From the NCBI RefSeq assembly GCF_011927785.1, contig NZ_JAATJK010000001.1, positions 4,621,001 through 4,685,000 of the forward strand: DNA of 64,000 bases, written 5' to 3'. The notes below the pieces were generated by a model. It worked only from the letters and a program-made list of their open reading frames with translations. It did not search any database and was not told where the DNA came from. This stretch comes from Micromonospora profundi. GTDB taxonomy: Bacteria > Actinomycetota > Actinomycetes > Mycobacteriales > Micromonosporaceae. Each line of letters begins with the position of its first letter. The stretch's first letter is position 1. A program made the position numbers and the translations under genes. Shown one piece after another: positions 28,422-37,501 of this stretch.

Positions 28422-29987
28422 ATGGACGGGCAGCGCGACGAGCAGCACGACGACACCGGCGACCGGGACGAGCCGGTGGCCGGCAGCGAGCCGCCACGTA
28501 CCCGGCGGATCGGTCGACCCGGCGGGCCGGTACGCCGCGCTGGCGTGATCCTCGCCGTGCTCGCCGTGGCACTTGCGGGGGCGGTGCTCGGCGTACTGGC
28601 CGGTGGGCAGGTGGACACCGACATCGGGCCGTTCCGGGCCACCCTCACCCTCTCCCCCGCCAGCGACGGCGGGACGACGATCGACGTACCGCCGCTCGGC
28701 GCGCTGCTGCTGGACAGCCATGACGGGCCGACGCACCTCACAGTGCGGCTCGGCGCACTGGACCAGGGGCGTACCGAGGCGCTACTGGACGACCCGGCGA
28801 GCATCAGCCGCGCCAGCCAGAGCGCTGTGGAGGACGTCCGCACCGGTGTGATGCGGCTCGGCCTGCGTACCCTCGCCGCGTCGGTGCTCGTCACCCTGAT
28901 CCTCGCCGCGTTGATCTTCCGGAACGTGCGGCGTACCGCGTGGGCGGGCGGGTTGGCTCTGGTGATCACCGCCGGCAGCCTCGGAACGGCCGCGGCGACC
29001 CTGCGCCCGCAGGCCATCGAGGAGCCGCGCTACGAGGGCCTGCTCGTCAACGCGCCGGCGATCGTCGGCGACGCCCGCCGCATCGCCAACGACTACACGA
29101 AGTACGCCGAGCAGTTGCAGCGCATCGTCGGCAACGTCAGCCAGCTCTACACCACAGTGTCGGCGCTGCCGGTGTACGAGCCGGCGCCCGGCACCACGCG
29201 GGTCCTGCACGTCTCCGACATGCACCTCAACCCGACCGGCTGGCAGCTGATCCGGACGGTGGTGGAGCAGTTCGGCATCGACGTGGTCGTCGACACCGGA
29301 GACATCACCGACTGGGGCAGCGAGCCCGAGGAGTCCTTCGTCGGCTCGATCGGCCTGCTCAAGAAGCCGTACGTGTTCATCCGGGGCAACCACGACTCGG
29401 GCCGTACGGCGGCTGCGGTGGCCCGCCAACCGAACGCGATAGTGCTCAACAACTCGACCACGACTGTCGGCGGGCTGACCATCGCCGGCATCGGTGACCC
29501 GCGTTTCACACCCGACAAGAACACCTCCCCGGCCGGCAGCGGACTGACCCAGCAGGTGGCCGACCAGGTGATCGGCGCCGGCGAGCAGCTCGCCGCCACA
29601 GTGCGCAGCTCGCCCCGCCCGGTCAACATCGCGCTCGTGCACGACCCGGCGTCGGCCGGGCCACTCGCCGGCACCTGCCCGCTGGTGCTTGCCGGGCACA
29701 CCCACGCCCGGCAGGTCTCCAAGCTGCCCGAGGCGCCCGGCCAGCAGCCCACCACGCTGATGGTGGAAGGCTCCACCGGCGGGGCCGGGCTACGCGGCCT
29801 GGAGGGCGAGAAGCCGACCCCGCTGTCGATGAGCGTGCTCTACTTCGACCAGCAGAAGATGCTCCAGGCGTACGACGACATCACCGTCGGCGGCACCGGG
29901 CAGGCCCAGGTCAACCTGGAACGCCACATTGTCGAAGCCCCGGCCGCCGGGCCGTCCGCCACGCCCACCCCGACCCCGACCCGCTGA
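28422..29987 (+). CDS. Membrane-anchored metallophosphoesterase
   Basis: 521 aa. One hydrophobic segment (about 45-65) and another pair around residues 145-190 anchor the protein; the calcineurin-type phosphoesterase domain follows (about 260-480). All metal-binding motifs are present: HVSDMHLNP, DTGDITDWG, IRGNHDSG and AGHTHARQ. The C-terminal tail is Pro/Thr-rich. The substrate is unknown. It is convergent with the AceE-like gene, with only 12 bases between the stops. Confidence 0.88.
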   Translation: MDGQRDEQHDDTGDRDEPVAGSEPPRTRRIGRPGGPVRRAGVILAVLAVALAGAVLGVLAGGQVDTDIGPFRATLTLSPASDGGTTIDVPPLGALLLDSHDGPTHLTVRLGALDQGRTEALLDDPASISRASQSAVEDVRTGVMRLGLRTLAASVLVTLILAALIFRNVRRTAWAGGLALVITAGSLGTAAATLRPQAIEEPRYEGLLVNAPAIVGDARRIANDYTKYAEQLQRIVGNVSQLYTTVSALPVYEPAPGTTRVLHVSDMHLNPTGWQLIRTVVEQFGIDVVVDTGDITDWGSEPEESFVGSIGLLKKPYVFIRGNHDSGRTAAAVARQPNAIVLNNSTTTVGGLTIAGIGDPRFTPDKNTSPAGSGLTQQVADQVIGAGEQLAATVRSSPRPVNIALVHDPASAGPLAGTCPLVLAGHTHARQVSKLPEAPGQQPTTLMVEGSTGGAGLRGLEGEKPTPLSMSVLYFDQQKMLQAYDDITVGGTGQAQVNLERHIVEAPAAGPSATPTPTPTR

Positions 29988-29999
29988 GCAGGGGCCGGG

Positions 30000-32357
30000 T
30001 CAGCGTAGGGCCAGGGCGGCCAGGGCGGCGTTGACGATGCTGCCGGGCAGCAGGTCGTGCAACTCGTACAGCTCGGCCACGCTGCCGGACTGGCCGAACT
30101 CGTCCACGCCCAATGGCACCGCCGGGGCGCCGACCGCGGACCCCAGCCAGGCCATCGCGTGCGAGGCGGCATCGTGCACTGTCACCACGGGAACCCGGTC
30201 GGCGAACGCGGACCGCAGGGCACCCGGCACGCTGGGCACCGTGGCAGTCCGTACGCCCTGACGCAGGGTGCGCTGCCAGGCCCGGTAGAGCCTGTCGAGA
30301 CTCGTCACGTCGACAACGTGCGCGGCGACACCCTCCTCGGCCAGCTCCGCGGCGGCGGCCAGCACCTCGGGCAGCACCGCCCCGGAGGCGGCCAGCTGCA
30401 CCACTGGGGCGTCGGCCAGGTGCGGGTACGCCTGATGGGCGTCGACAAGCCGGTACGCCCCGGCGACGACCTGCCGGCGCAGCACCGCGTCGCCGATGCG
30501 GGCGCGGGCCGCCTCGAACGGCGCCTGGTCCAGCGGCCGGGTGCTCAGCCGGAAGTAGTACGCCCCGTCCTCTCTCGGCGCGGCGGTCGCTGCCGGCGAC
30601 GAACCGCCGGCGATCTGCCCGAGCGCGTCGCAGAGCAGCCAGTCGAGGCTGCCCGCGTACGCCGGTTCGAGGAACGTCACCCCGGGCAGCTCCAGGCCGA
30701 CCGAGGCGGTGATGGTGGACTGGTGTGCACCGCCCTCCGGGGCGAGGGTGATGCCCGACGGCGTACCGGCAACCACGAACCGGGAACCGGAGTAGGTGCC
30801 GTACAGGAAGGCGTCCAGGCCGCGCAGCACGAACGGGTCGTAGACAGTGCCCACCGGCAGCAGTGGCTGCCCGGACAGGTCCCACGACAGGCCGAGCTGG
30901 CCGAGCAGCAGGAACAGGTTCATCTCCGAGATGCCCAGCTCGATGTGCTGCCCGGCGGGGCTCTCGGTCCAGCGCAGCATCCGGTCCTCGGTCCAGGAAC
31001 GCTGCTCGGTGGGGGCGAACACCCCGGTCTTGTTGATGAACCCGGCAAGGTTCGTGGAAGTGGCCACGTCCGGGGCTGTGGTCACCAGGTAGCGGCCGAC
31101 CTCCCGGTCCCGCGCCAGGTCCACGAGCACCCGACCGAATACCTCCTGCGTGGAGATCGGCTTGTTGGCGCGTACTCCGGTGCTTTCCGGAACGGTGACC
31201 CCCAACGCGCGCTCGCGGGGCGCGCGGGACAGCGCCTCGCGGCGGGCGCCGGCCCGGATGCCTGCCGGGGACGCAGGGTCGAGACGGTCCCACTCGGTCT
31301 CGGAGGTCAGGCCCTGCGCGGACCGCAGCGCGTCCACCTGCTCGGTGCTGAGCAGCGCCGAATGGTTGCGCGGATTGCCGGCGATGGGCAGACCCCAACC
31401 CTTCACGGTGTACGCGAAGACGACGCTGGGCCGGTCGGTGACCGCGTCGCACTGGGCGTAGGCGTCGAGCATCGCGGACAGGTCGTGCCCGCCCAGGTCG
31501 GTGACGAGCGGGCGCAGCTCCTCGTCGTCGATGCCCTCGGTGAAGGTGCCCACCTCGGCCGGCGCGCCGTCCAGGAACTGCTCGCGCAGTGCCGGACCGG
31601 TCAACCCGAACAGGGACTGGTACTGCTCGTTGGGCATCGCGTCGATCCAGTCGCGCAGTGCCTCGCCACCCGGTTTGGAGTACGCCTCGGCGAGCCGGCG
31701 GCCGTACTTGACCTCCACGACGTGCCAGCCGGCCGCCTCGAACTGGCCCCGCCACTGGTTGATCCGGATGCCCGGCACCACCCGGTCCAGCGACTGCCTG
31801 TTGAAGTCGACGAGCCACATCACGTTGCCCAGGCCGGTGGTGGCCGGGTCGGCGACCGCCTCCCAGATGTTGCCCTCGTCCAACTCGGCGTCGCCGATCA
31901 GCGCCACGAACCGGGAGTGCGGGCGGGCGCCGAAGTGCGCGTCGACGTAGCGCCGGGTCGCGGCGGCGAACAGCGGCGCCGCCGCGCCGAGGCCCACCGA
32001 GCCGGTGGAGAAGTCCACCTCGTCCGGGTCCTTGGTACGCGACGGGTACGACTGGAGACCGCCACGGGCCCGCAGCCGGGGCAGGTAGGAGCGGTCCAGG
32101 TTGCCCAGCAGGTACTGGATGGCGTGGAACACCGGGGAGGCGTGCGGCTTGACGGCGACCCGGTCCTCGGCGTCCAGGTGCTGGAACCACAGCGCTGTCA
32201 TCGCCGTGACGAGGGACGCGCTGGACGCCTGGTGGCCGCCGACCTTCACCCCGTCGCCGGTGGCCCGGTCGTGGTTGGCCGCGTCCACGATCCGTGTGGC
32301 GAGCCACAGCACCCGTCGCTGGATCTCGTCGAGGACATCGAGGTCGTGCTGGTTCAC
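30000..32357 (-). CDS. Transketolase-family ThDP enzyme, AceE-like (pyruvate dehydrogenase E1-type)
   Basis: 785 aa, homodimeric E1-type arrangement: a ThDP-binding N-domain with GDAELDEGNIWEAV as GDx(n)N motif, a transketolase pyrimidine domain (GISEMNLFLLLGQLG, EGGAHQST) and a C-domain. The sequence resembles AceE (pyruvate dehydrogenase E1) more than sugar transketolases but is about 100-130 residues shorter than AceE. No E2 or E3 gene is nearby, so the acceptor is unclear; it might be a 2-oxo acid dehydrogenase or a transketolase-like enzyme. The start is GTG 32357 (MNQHDLDVLDEIQRR). The gene is downstream of gatB on the same strand but separated by a palindromic repeat. Confidence 0.85.
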   Translation of the reverse strand: MNQHDLDVLDEIQRRVLWLATRIVDAANHDRATGDGVKVGGHQASSASLVTAMTALWFQHLDAEDRVAVKPHASPVFHAIQYLLGNLDRSYLPRLRARGGLQSYPSRTKDPDEVDFSTGSVGLGAAAPLFAAATRRYVDAHFGARPHSRFVALIGDAELDEGNIWEAVADPATTGLGNVMWLVDFNRQSLDRVVPGIRINQWRGQFEAAGWHVVEVKYGRRLAEAYSKPGGEALRDWIDAMPNEQYQSLFGLTGPALREQFLDGAPAEVGTFTEGIDDEELRPLVTDLGGHDLSAMLDAYAQCDAVTDRPSVVFAYTVKGWGLPIAGNPRNHSALLSTEQVDALRSAQGLTSETEWDRLDPASPAGIRAGARREALSRAPRERALGVTVPESTGVRANKPISTQEVFGRVLVDLARDREVGRYLVTTAPDVATSTNLAGFINKTGVFAPTEQRSWTEDRMLRWTESPAGQHIELGISEMNLFLLLGQLGLSWDLSGQPLLPVGTVYDPFVLRGLDAFLYGTYSGSRFVVAGTPSGITLAPEGGAHQSTITASVGLELPGVTFLEPAYAGSLDWLLCDALGQIAGGSSPAATAAPREDGAYYFRLSTRPLDQAPFEAARARIGDAVLRRQVVAGAYRLVDAHQAYPHLADAPVVQLAASGAVLPEVLAAAAELAEEGVAAHVVDVTSLDRLYRAWQRTLRQGVRTATVPSVPGALRSAFADRVPVVTVHDAASHAMAWLGSAVGAPAVPLGVDEFGQSGSVAELYELHDLLPGSIVNAALAALALR

Positions 32358-32423
32358 TGTGCTCCATCCGGGCGTCGCCGTTGACGCCCTAGCAACAAGG
32401 GGTGCAAAGGTGCATGGGGTGCA

Positions 32424-32471
32424 AGGAAGGGCCCCTTCTTAACGCCTGGTGCATAAGAAGGGGCCCTTCCT
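32424..32471. repeat. Short palindromic repeat, copy 2 (terminator-like)
   Basis: A perfect 18-bp stem (32424-32441 with 32454-32471) and a 12-nt loop. The arm shares AGGAAGGGCCCC and the following TCTTAACGCCT with the copy at 14558-14605. It lies seven bases past the gatB stop and would end gatB transcription before the AceE-like gene. Confidence 0.85.
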
Positions 32472-32477
32472 AACCGA

Positions 32478-33977
32478 TCAGCCCTGGACGCCGAGGCGCT
32501 CCAGGATCAGCTCACGGACGGTCTTCGCGTCGGCCTGACCACGGGTCGTCTTCATGACCGCGCCGACCAGGGCGCCGGCCGCCGCGACCTTGCCGCTGCG
32601 GATCTTGTCAGCGATGCCCGGGTTGGCGGCGATCGCCTCGTCCACGGCGGCGGTGAGCGCGCCGGTGTCCGACACGACCTCCAGCCCTCGACTGGTCATG
32701 ACCTCGGTGGGCGAGCCCTCACCGTCGACCACGCCCTCCAGGACCGTACGGGCCATCTTGTCGTTGAGCTTGCCGGCGTCGACCAGGCCCTGAAGCTCGG
32801 CGACCTGCACCGGGGTGGCCCCGATGTCGGCCAGCTCCACGCCGGACTCGTTGGCCCGGCGGGACAGCTCGCCCAGCCACCACTTGCGGGCCGCCGCCGG
32901 GGTGGTGCCGGCGGCCACCGTGGCCTCGATCAGCTCGACCGCACCGGCGTTCAGCACCGACTGCATGTCCAGGTCCGACAGGCCCCACTGCTCCTGGAGC
33001 CGACGCCGGTGCACCCGGGGCAGCTCCGGCAGGGCGGCCTTCAGCTCGGCGACCCAGGCCGGGTCCGGCGCGATCGGCACCAGGTCCGGCTCCGGGAAGT
33101 ACCTGTAGTCGGTGGCCGTCTCCTTCGAGCGCCCCGAAGTGGTGTCACCGGTGTCCTCGTGGAAGTGCCGGGTCTCCTGCGTGATCCGGCCGCCCGCGTC
33201 CAGCACCGACGCCTGCCGCAGCATCTCCGAACGGACCGCCCGCTCCACCGACCGCAGCGAGTTGACGTTCTTCGTCTCGGTACGGGTGCCCCACTCCTGC
33301 CCCGGCAGGTTGAGGGAGGTGTTCACGTCGCAGCGCAGCGAACCCTCCTCCATCCGCACGTCCGAGACACCGAGGGTACGGATCACGTCCCGAAGCTCGG
33401 CGACGTACGCCTTGGCGACGTCGGGGGCGAGCGCGCCGGTGCCCGTGATCGGCTTGGTGACGATCTCGACGAGCGGGATGCCGGCCCGGTTGTAGTCGAC
33501 AAGCGACTCGGTCGCGCCGTGGATGCGGCCGGTCGCGCCACCGACGTGCAGCGTCTTGCCGGTGTCCTCCTCCAGGTGCACACGCTCGATCTCGATGCGC
33601 ACCGTCTCGCCGCCCACCTCGACGTCGAGGTAACCGTCGACGCAGATCGGCTCGTCGTACTGGCTGATCTGGAAGTTCTTCGGCATGTCCGGATAGAAGT
33701 AGTTCTTCCGGGCGAACCGGCACCACTGCGCGATCGAGCAGTTCAACGCCAGGCCGATCCGGATGATCGCCTCGATGGCCGCCTTGTTGGCCACCGGCAG
33801 CGAGCCCGGCAGGCCCAGGCAGACCGGGCAGACCCGGGTGTTCGGCTCGCCGCCGAAGTCCGTCGGGCAGCCACAGAACATCTTGGTGTTCGTACCCAGC
33901 TCGACGTGGGTCTCCAGGCCGATCACCGGTTCGAAGCGCGCGACGACCTCGTCGTACGCGGGCAGTGTCGTCGTCAT
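32478..33977 (-). CDS. gatB: Aspartyl/glutamyl-tRNA amidotransferase subunit B
   Basis: 499 aa, full length. With GatA and GatC it converts Glu-tRNA(Gln) and Asp-tRNA(Asn) to the amides. Motifs: [13 protein letters not shown] at the N-terminus, zinc cysteines in MFCGCP and [38 protein letters not shown], and the C-terminal YqeY-like domain ending [12 protein letters not shown] at 33977. It is separated from gatA by an LPXTG surface-protein gene and hairpins, so it probably has its own promoter. Confidence 0.96.
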   Translation of the reverse strand: MTTTLPAYDEVVARFEPVIGLETHVELGTNTKMFCGCPTDFGGEPNTRVCPVCLGLPGSLPVANKAAIEAIIRIGLALNCSIAQWCRFARKNYFYPDMPKNFQISQYDEPICVDGYLDVEVGGETVRIEIERVHLEEDTGKTLHVGGATGRIHGATESLVDYNRAGIPLVEIVTKPITGTGALAPDVAKAYVAELRDVIRTLGVSDVRMEEGSLRCDVNTSLNLPGQEWGTRTETKNVNSLRSVERAVRSEMLRQASVLDAGGRITQETRHFHEDTGDTTSGRSKETATDYRYFPEPDLVPIAPDPAWVAELKAALPELPRVHRRRLQEQWGLSDLDMQSVLNAGAVELIEATVAAGTTPAAARKWWLGELSRRANESGVELADIGATPVQVAELQGLVDAGKLNDKMARTVLEGVVDGEGSPTEVMTSRGLEVVSDTGALTAAVDEAIAANPGIADKIRSGKVAAAGALVGAVMKTTRGQADAKTVRELILERLGVQG

Positions 33978-34109
33978 CTGAGCTCCAGGCGCGATCCGGA
34001 CAGAACCGTTCCACCCTAATCGGCTGGCCCGGCCACCCCGCTGCCGGGCTTCGAGATCAACGCGCGGGCCGGGCGCGGCGGCATGGGAAGACCGGCCCGG
34101 GGTCGGGTG

Positions 34110-35255
34110 TCACTCGGGTGTGGTGAAGCGCCGACGGTTGTAGGCCAGCACGAGCAGGATGCCGCCGATGGAGAACGCCACGACGCCCATCAGCAGCAGC
34201 ACGAGGGGCGAGCCCGGTCCGGTGACCGGCAGCCACACGCCACTCGCCTTCGACTTCGACGGCGTGGGCGTCGGCTGGGACGCGGCAGGGCTGCTCTCCG
34301 ACGGTGTGGCGGCCGGGTCGCTCGCTGTCGGCGTGGCCGTCGGGCCGGTCGGGGTCGCAGTGGGGGTGCCCGGGGCCGGGGCGGCGACGATCAGCGACAC
34401 CTCGCTCGTGGCGCTGGTGCTGCGACCCTTCGCCTGGACGGTGAAGGTGAACGTGCCGACGCTGCCGGGAGTGCCGCTGAGCAGGCCCTCCTTGTCGAGG
34501 GTGAGGCCGCCCGGCAGGGCCCCGGCGGCTAGAGCGAACGCGATGTCCGAATCACCGTCGGCGGTGAACCGGAAAGAGTAGGGCTGGTCGACCGTACCGG
34601 CAGGCGGGTCGCCGGAGGTGAAGGCGGCCGCGGCCTTGGCGACGACGATCGTGACGTCCTGCTCGTCGAAGAGCTTGTTCTTGTCGGTCATCCGCAGTGT
34701 GGACGTGTAGGTGCCCGGCGTGTTCGGCGCACCGCCGAGCGACGTACCCACCACCAGCATGCCCGGCGGCAGACTGCCCGACACCACCGACAGCTGGTAC
34801 GGCCCGGTGCCACCAGTGGCCTCGACGGTGTGGATCGCGTACACCTGCCCGATGTACATGGGCGACCGGGGCTTGCCCGAGGTGATGACGACCTTTTGTT
34901 GGCGTACCTCGATCGTCGCCTTCTGCTGGCCGAAGAGCCCGTTCTTGTCGGTCATCCGCAGCGTGAAGGTGTAGGTGCCCGGCGTGTTCGGCGCGCCACC
35001 GAGCGACGTACCCACCACCAACATGCCCGGCGGCAGACTGCCCGACACCACCGACAGCTGGTACGGCCCGGTGCCACCAGTGGCCTCGACGGTGTGGATC
35101 GCGTACACCTGCCCGATGTACATGAGCGACCGGGGCTTGCCCGAGGTGATGGTGACGGTGTCGGCGGGGGCGGGGGCGGCGGCGGCTGGTTGCGCGGCGC
35201 CCAGCAGCAACGCGACAGCCATCGTCAGGGCCATGACCGGGCGAAGTGTCCCCAT
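34110..35255 (-). CDS. Cell-wall-anchored surface protein with putative Ig (He_PIG) repeats and LPXTG motif
   Basis: 381 aa. A signal peptide (MALTMAVALLLGAAQPAAAA) leads into three Ig-like units: two nearly identical 88-residue copies (each with YIGQVYAIHTVEATGGTGPY and SLPPGMLVVG) and one divergent unit (GTVDQPYSFRFTADGDSDI). A Thr/Pro/Ser linker follows, then LPVTG, a membrane segment (LVLLLMGVVAFSIGGILLVL) and an arginine tail, the classical sortase sorting signal. It should be covalently fixed to peptidoglycan. ATG at 35255 is the first start that gives a normal signal peptide. It lies between gatA and gatB, an unusual place for a surface protein; a class F sortase is encoded 13 kb away. 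Confidence 0.88.
   Translation of the reverse strand: MGTLRPVMALTMAVALLLGAAQPAAAAPAPADTVTITSGKPRSLMYIGQVYAIHTVEATGGTGPYQLSVVSGSLPPGMLVVGTSLGGAPNTPGTYTFTLRMTDKNGLFGQQKATIEVRQQKVVITSGKPRSPMYIGQVYAIHTVEATGGTGPYQLSVVSGSLPPGMLVVGTSLGGAPNTPGTYTSTLRMTDKNKLFDEQDVTIVVAKAAAAFTSGDPPAGTVDQPYSFRFTADGDSDIAFALAAGALPGGLTLDKEGLLSGTPGSVGTFTFTVQAKGRSTSATSEVSLIVAAPAPGTPTATPTGPTATPTASDPAATPSESSPAASQPTPTPSKSKASGVWLPVTGPGSPLVLLLMGVVAFSIGGILLVLAYNRRRFTTPE
34665..35155 (-). repeat. Two near-identical tandem copies (264-bp period) encoding Ig-like domains
   Basis: The segments starting at about 34665 and 34929 match almost base for base over some 225 bp, including silent positions, at a period of 264 bp (88 codons). 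Such identity suggests recent duplication or gene conversion. Confidence 0.85.
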
Positions 35256-35402
35256 CGCACATCCAGGTCTTGATCGGAGCCGCTCGCGGCCGCCAGCGGA
35301 CCAGAGTCCAGTCGATCCAGCAGACTCGGAGCTTATTCGACCAGTGCAACCGAACCCGGACAATCAGCTGATCGGAGATCGTCGTGTCACCGCGACGACA
35401 CA

Positions 35403-35437
35403 GCGCCCGGCGCGGTCGTGGTGACCGCGCCGGGCGC
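35403..35437 (-). terminator. 15-bp GC hairpin downstream of gatA
   Basis: 35403-35417 pairs perfectly with 35423-35437 around GTGGT. It is the second of two hairpins in tandem after gatA on the minus strand. Confidence 0.7.
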
Positions 35438-35450
35438 GTGACGATTTCTT

Positions 35451-35479
35451 GTACGGAGGCAGGCGACCTGCCTCCGTAC
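35451..35479 (-). terminator. 13-bp hairpin directly after the gatA stop
   Basis: 35451-35463 pairs perfectly with 35467-35479 around a CGA loop, nine bases beyond the gatA stop codon. With the next hairpin it forms a tandem terminator that isolates gatA from the surface-protein gene. Confidence 0.75.
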
Positions 35480-35487
35480 CCGTGGGC

Positions 35488-36963
35488 TCAGAGCGTCGGC
35501 GGGGTGAACGTGCCGACTGCGGACTCCAACGCGGCGGCGACCCGGTACATCCGGTCGTCGGCCATCGTCGGCGCCATCACCTGAAGGCCGACGGGCAGCC
35601 CTTCAGAAAGACCGCAGGGCACCGAGATGCCCGGCCCGCCGTACAGGTTCGTCGGGATCGTGTACAGGTCGGCCAGGTACATCTGGTACGGGTCGGCCGT
35701 GCGCGCCCCGATCGGGAACGCCACCGACGGCGTGGTCGGCGAGATCAGCGCGTCGACCTGCTCGAAGGCGGCGGTGAAGTCCCGCGTGATGAGCGTGCGG
35801 ACCTTCTGCGCCTGCCCGTAGTACGCGTCGTAGTAACCCGACGACAGCGCGTACGTGCCGATCATGATGCGACGCTTGACCTCGGGGCCGAAGCCGGCCT
35901 CCCGGGTCATCGACATGACCTCCTCCAGCGACCGGTTGCCGTCGTCTCCGACCCGCAGGCCGAACCGGACGCCGTCGAACCGGGCCAGGTTGGAGGAGCA
36001 CTCGCTCGGGGCGATCAGGTAGTACGCCGGCAGCGCGTACGCGAACGTCGGGCAGGACACCTCGACGATCTCCGCACCCAGCTTGGCAAGGGCGTCCACC
36101 GACTCGCGGAACGCGGCCATCACGCCCGGCTCGGCACCCTCGCCGACGAACTCGGAGACGATGCCGAGTCGTACGCCGGTCAGGTCGCCTGTCGCGCCGA
36201 GCTTCGCCGCCGCCACGACGTCCGGCACCGGCTGCGGGATCGACGTGGAGTCACGCGGGTCGTGCCCACCGATGACCTGGTGCAGTAGAGCCGCGTCGAG
36301 CACCGTACGGGCACACGGGCCGGGGGTGTCCAGCGACGACGAGAACGCCACGAGCCCGTAGCGGGACGTGCCGCCGTAGGTCGGCTTCGCGCCGACCGTG
36401 CCGGTGACCGCGCCGGGCTGGCGGATCGAGCCACCGGTGTCCGAACCGATCGCCAGCGGCGCCTCGTACGCGGCCAGCGCGGCGGCACTGCCACCACCCG
36501 AACCGCCCGGGATCCGGTCGAGGTCCCACGGGTTGTGCGTCGGGCCGTACGCCGAGTATTCGGTGGAGGAGCCCATCGCGAACTCGTCCATGTTGGTCTT
36601 GCCGAGCATCACGGTGCCGGCGTCGCGCAGCCGCTGCACGATCGTCGCGTCGTACGGCGGGCGCCAGCCCTCGAGGATCTTCGAACCCACGGTGGTGGGC
36701 ACGCCCCGGGTGGCGAGCACGTCCTTCACGGCGACCGGCACACCCGCGAGAGGGCCGAGATCCTCGCCGGCTGCCCGACGCTCGTCCACGGCGCGGGCCG
36801 CGGCGAGCGCGCCCTCGGTGTCGACGTGCAGGAAGGCGTGGACCCGGTCGTCGACGGCGGCGATCCGGTCCAGGTGCGCCTGCGTCACCTCGACAGCGGA
36901 GGTCTCACCACCGGCCACGAGGGTGGCGATCTCCGTCGCGGTCATTCTGGTCAGGTCGCTCAT
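35488..36963 (-). CDS. gatA: Aspartyl/glutamyl-tRNA amidotransferase subunit A
   Basis: 491 aa. The amidase subunit that frees ammonia from glutamine. The Ser-cisSer-Lys triad is visible: Lys in [12 protein letters not shown], the glycine/serine-rich loop starting [13 protein letters not shown], and the nucleophile Ser in [13 protein letters not shown]. The end is normal. ATG at 36963 gives [15 protein letters not shown]; a second ATG six codons later is also possible. It lies downstream of gatC on the same strand (76 bp) and forms a likely gatC-gatA unit. Confidence 0.96.
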   Translation of the reverse strand: MSDLTRMTATEIATLVAGGETSAVEVTQAHLDRIAAVDDRVHAFLHVDTEGALAAARAVDERRAAGEDLGPLAGVPVAVKDVLATRGVPTTVGSKILEGWRPPYDATIVQRLRDAGTVMLGKTNMDEFAMGSSTEYSAYGPTHNPWDLDRIPGGSGGGSAAALAAYEAPLAIGSDTGGSIRQPGAVTGTVGAKPTYGGTSRYGLVAFSSSLDTPGPCARTVLDAALLHQVIGGHDPRDSTSIPQPVPDVVAAAKLGATGDLTGVRLGIVSEFVGEGAEPGVMAAFRESVDALAKLGAEIVEVSCPTFAYALPAYYLIAPSECSSNLARFDGVRFGLRVGDDGNRSLEEVMSMTREAGFGPEVKRRIMIGTYALSSGYYDAYYGQAQKVRTLITRDFTAAFEQVDALISPTTPSVAFPIGARTADPYQMYLADLYTIPTNLYGGPGISVPCGLSEGLPVGLQVMAPTMADDRMYRVAAALESAVGTFTPPTL

Positions 36964-37039
36964 GACGCCACTCCGCTTCGCTCCGTGACGCCACGAGGCA
37001 CCACCGCGCTGCACTGCTGATTCGCTCGCTGACGCTCGC

Positions 37040-37345
37040 TCATGAGGCCACGTCCTCGCTCAGGATCCGCGGTACGCGGAACCGCTGGTCCTCGGCGTCG
37101 GGCGCGCCCGACAGCGCCTCCTGCGGCGTGAGGCACGGCGTGACGACGTCCTCGCGGAAGATGTTTGTCAGCGGCACCGAGTGCGAGGTCGGCGGGATGT
37201 CCGCGGCGGCGACCTCGCCGACCTGGGCGACCGCCTGGAGGATCACGTCGAGCTGGCCGGCGAACGTGTCCAGCTCCTCCTCGGTGACGGCGAGCCGCGA
37301 CAGGCGCGCCAGGTGCGCGACCTCCTCGCGGGAGATGGCGGCCAT
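37040..37345 (-). CDS. gatC: Aspartyl/glutamyl-tRNA amidotransferase subunit C
   Basis: 101 aa, normal length. GatC wraps round GatA and stabilises the GatAB complex. Its start, [20 protein letters not shown], and the [20 protein letters not shown] segment are diagnostic. ATG at 37345 follows AAGGGGG. It is the first gene of the leftward gatC-gatA unit. Confidence 0.95.
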   Translation of the reverse strand: MAAISREEVAHLARLSRLAVTEEELDTFAGQLDVILQAVAQVGEVAAADIPPTSHSVPLTNIFREDVVTPCLTPQEALSGAPDAEDQRFRVPRILSEDVAS

Positions 37346-37501
37346 CCGTGCCCCCTTCTGATGTCCTGCTGATCGGGCGGTGTGCCGGCCGCGCGGCGGG
37401 TGCAGCGTGACGCGCGGTGACCGGAGCGAGTCTATTGTTCCGCTCCCGCGTCGCGTCCCCCAGTCCCCCTCCGCCAGCCGGCGTGCCGTGCCGGCGGGCG
37501 G

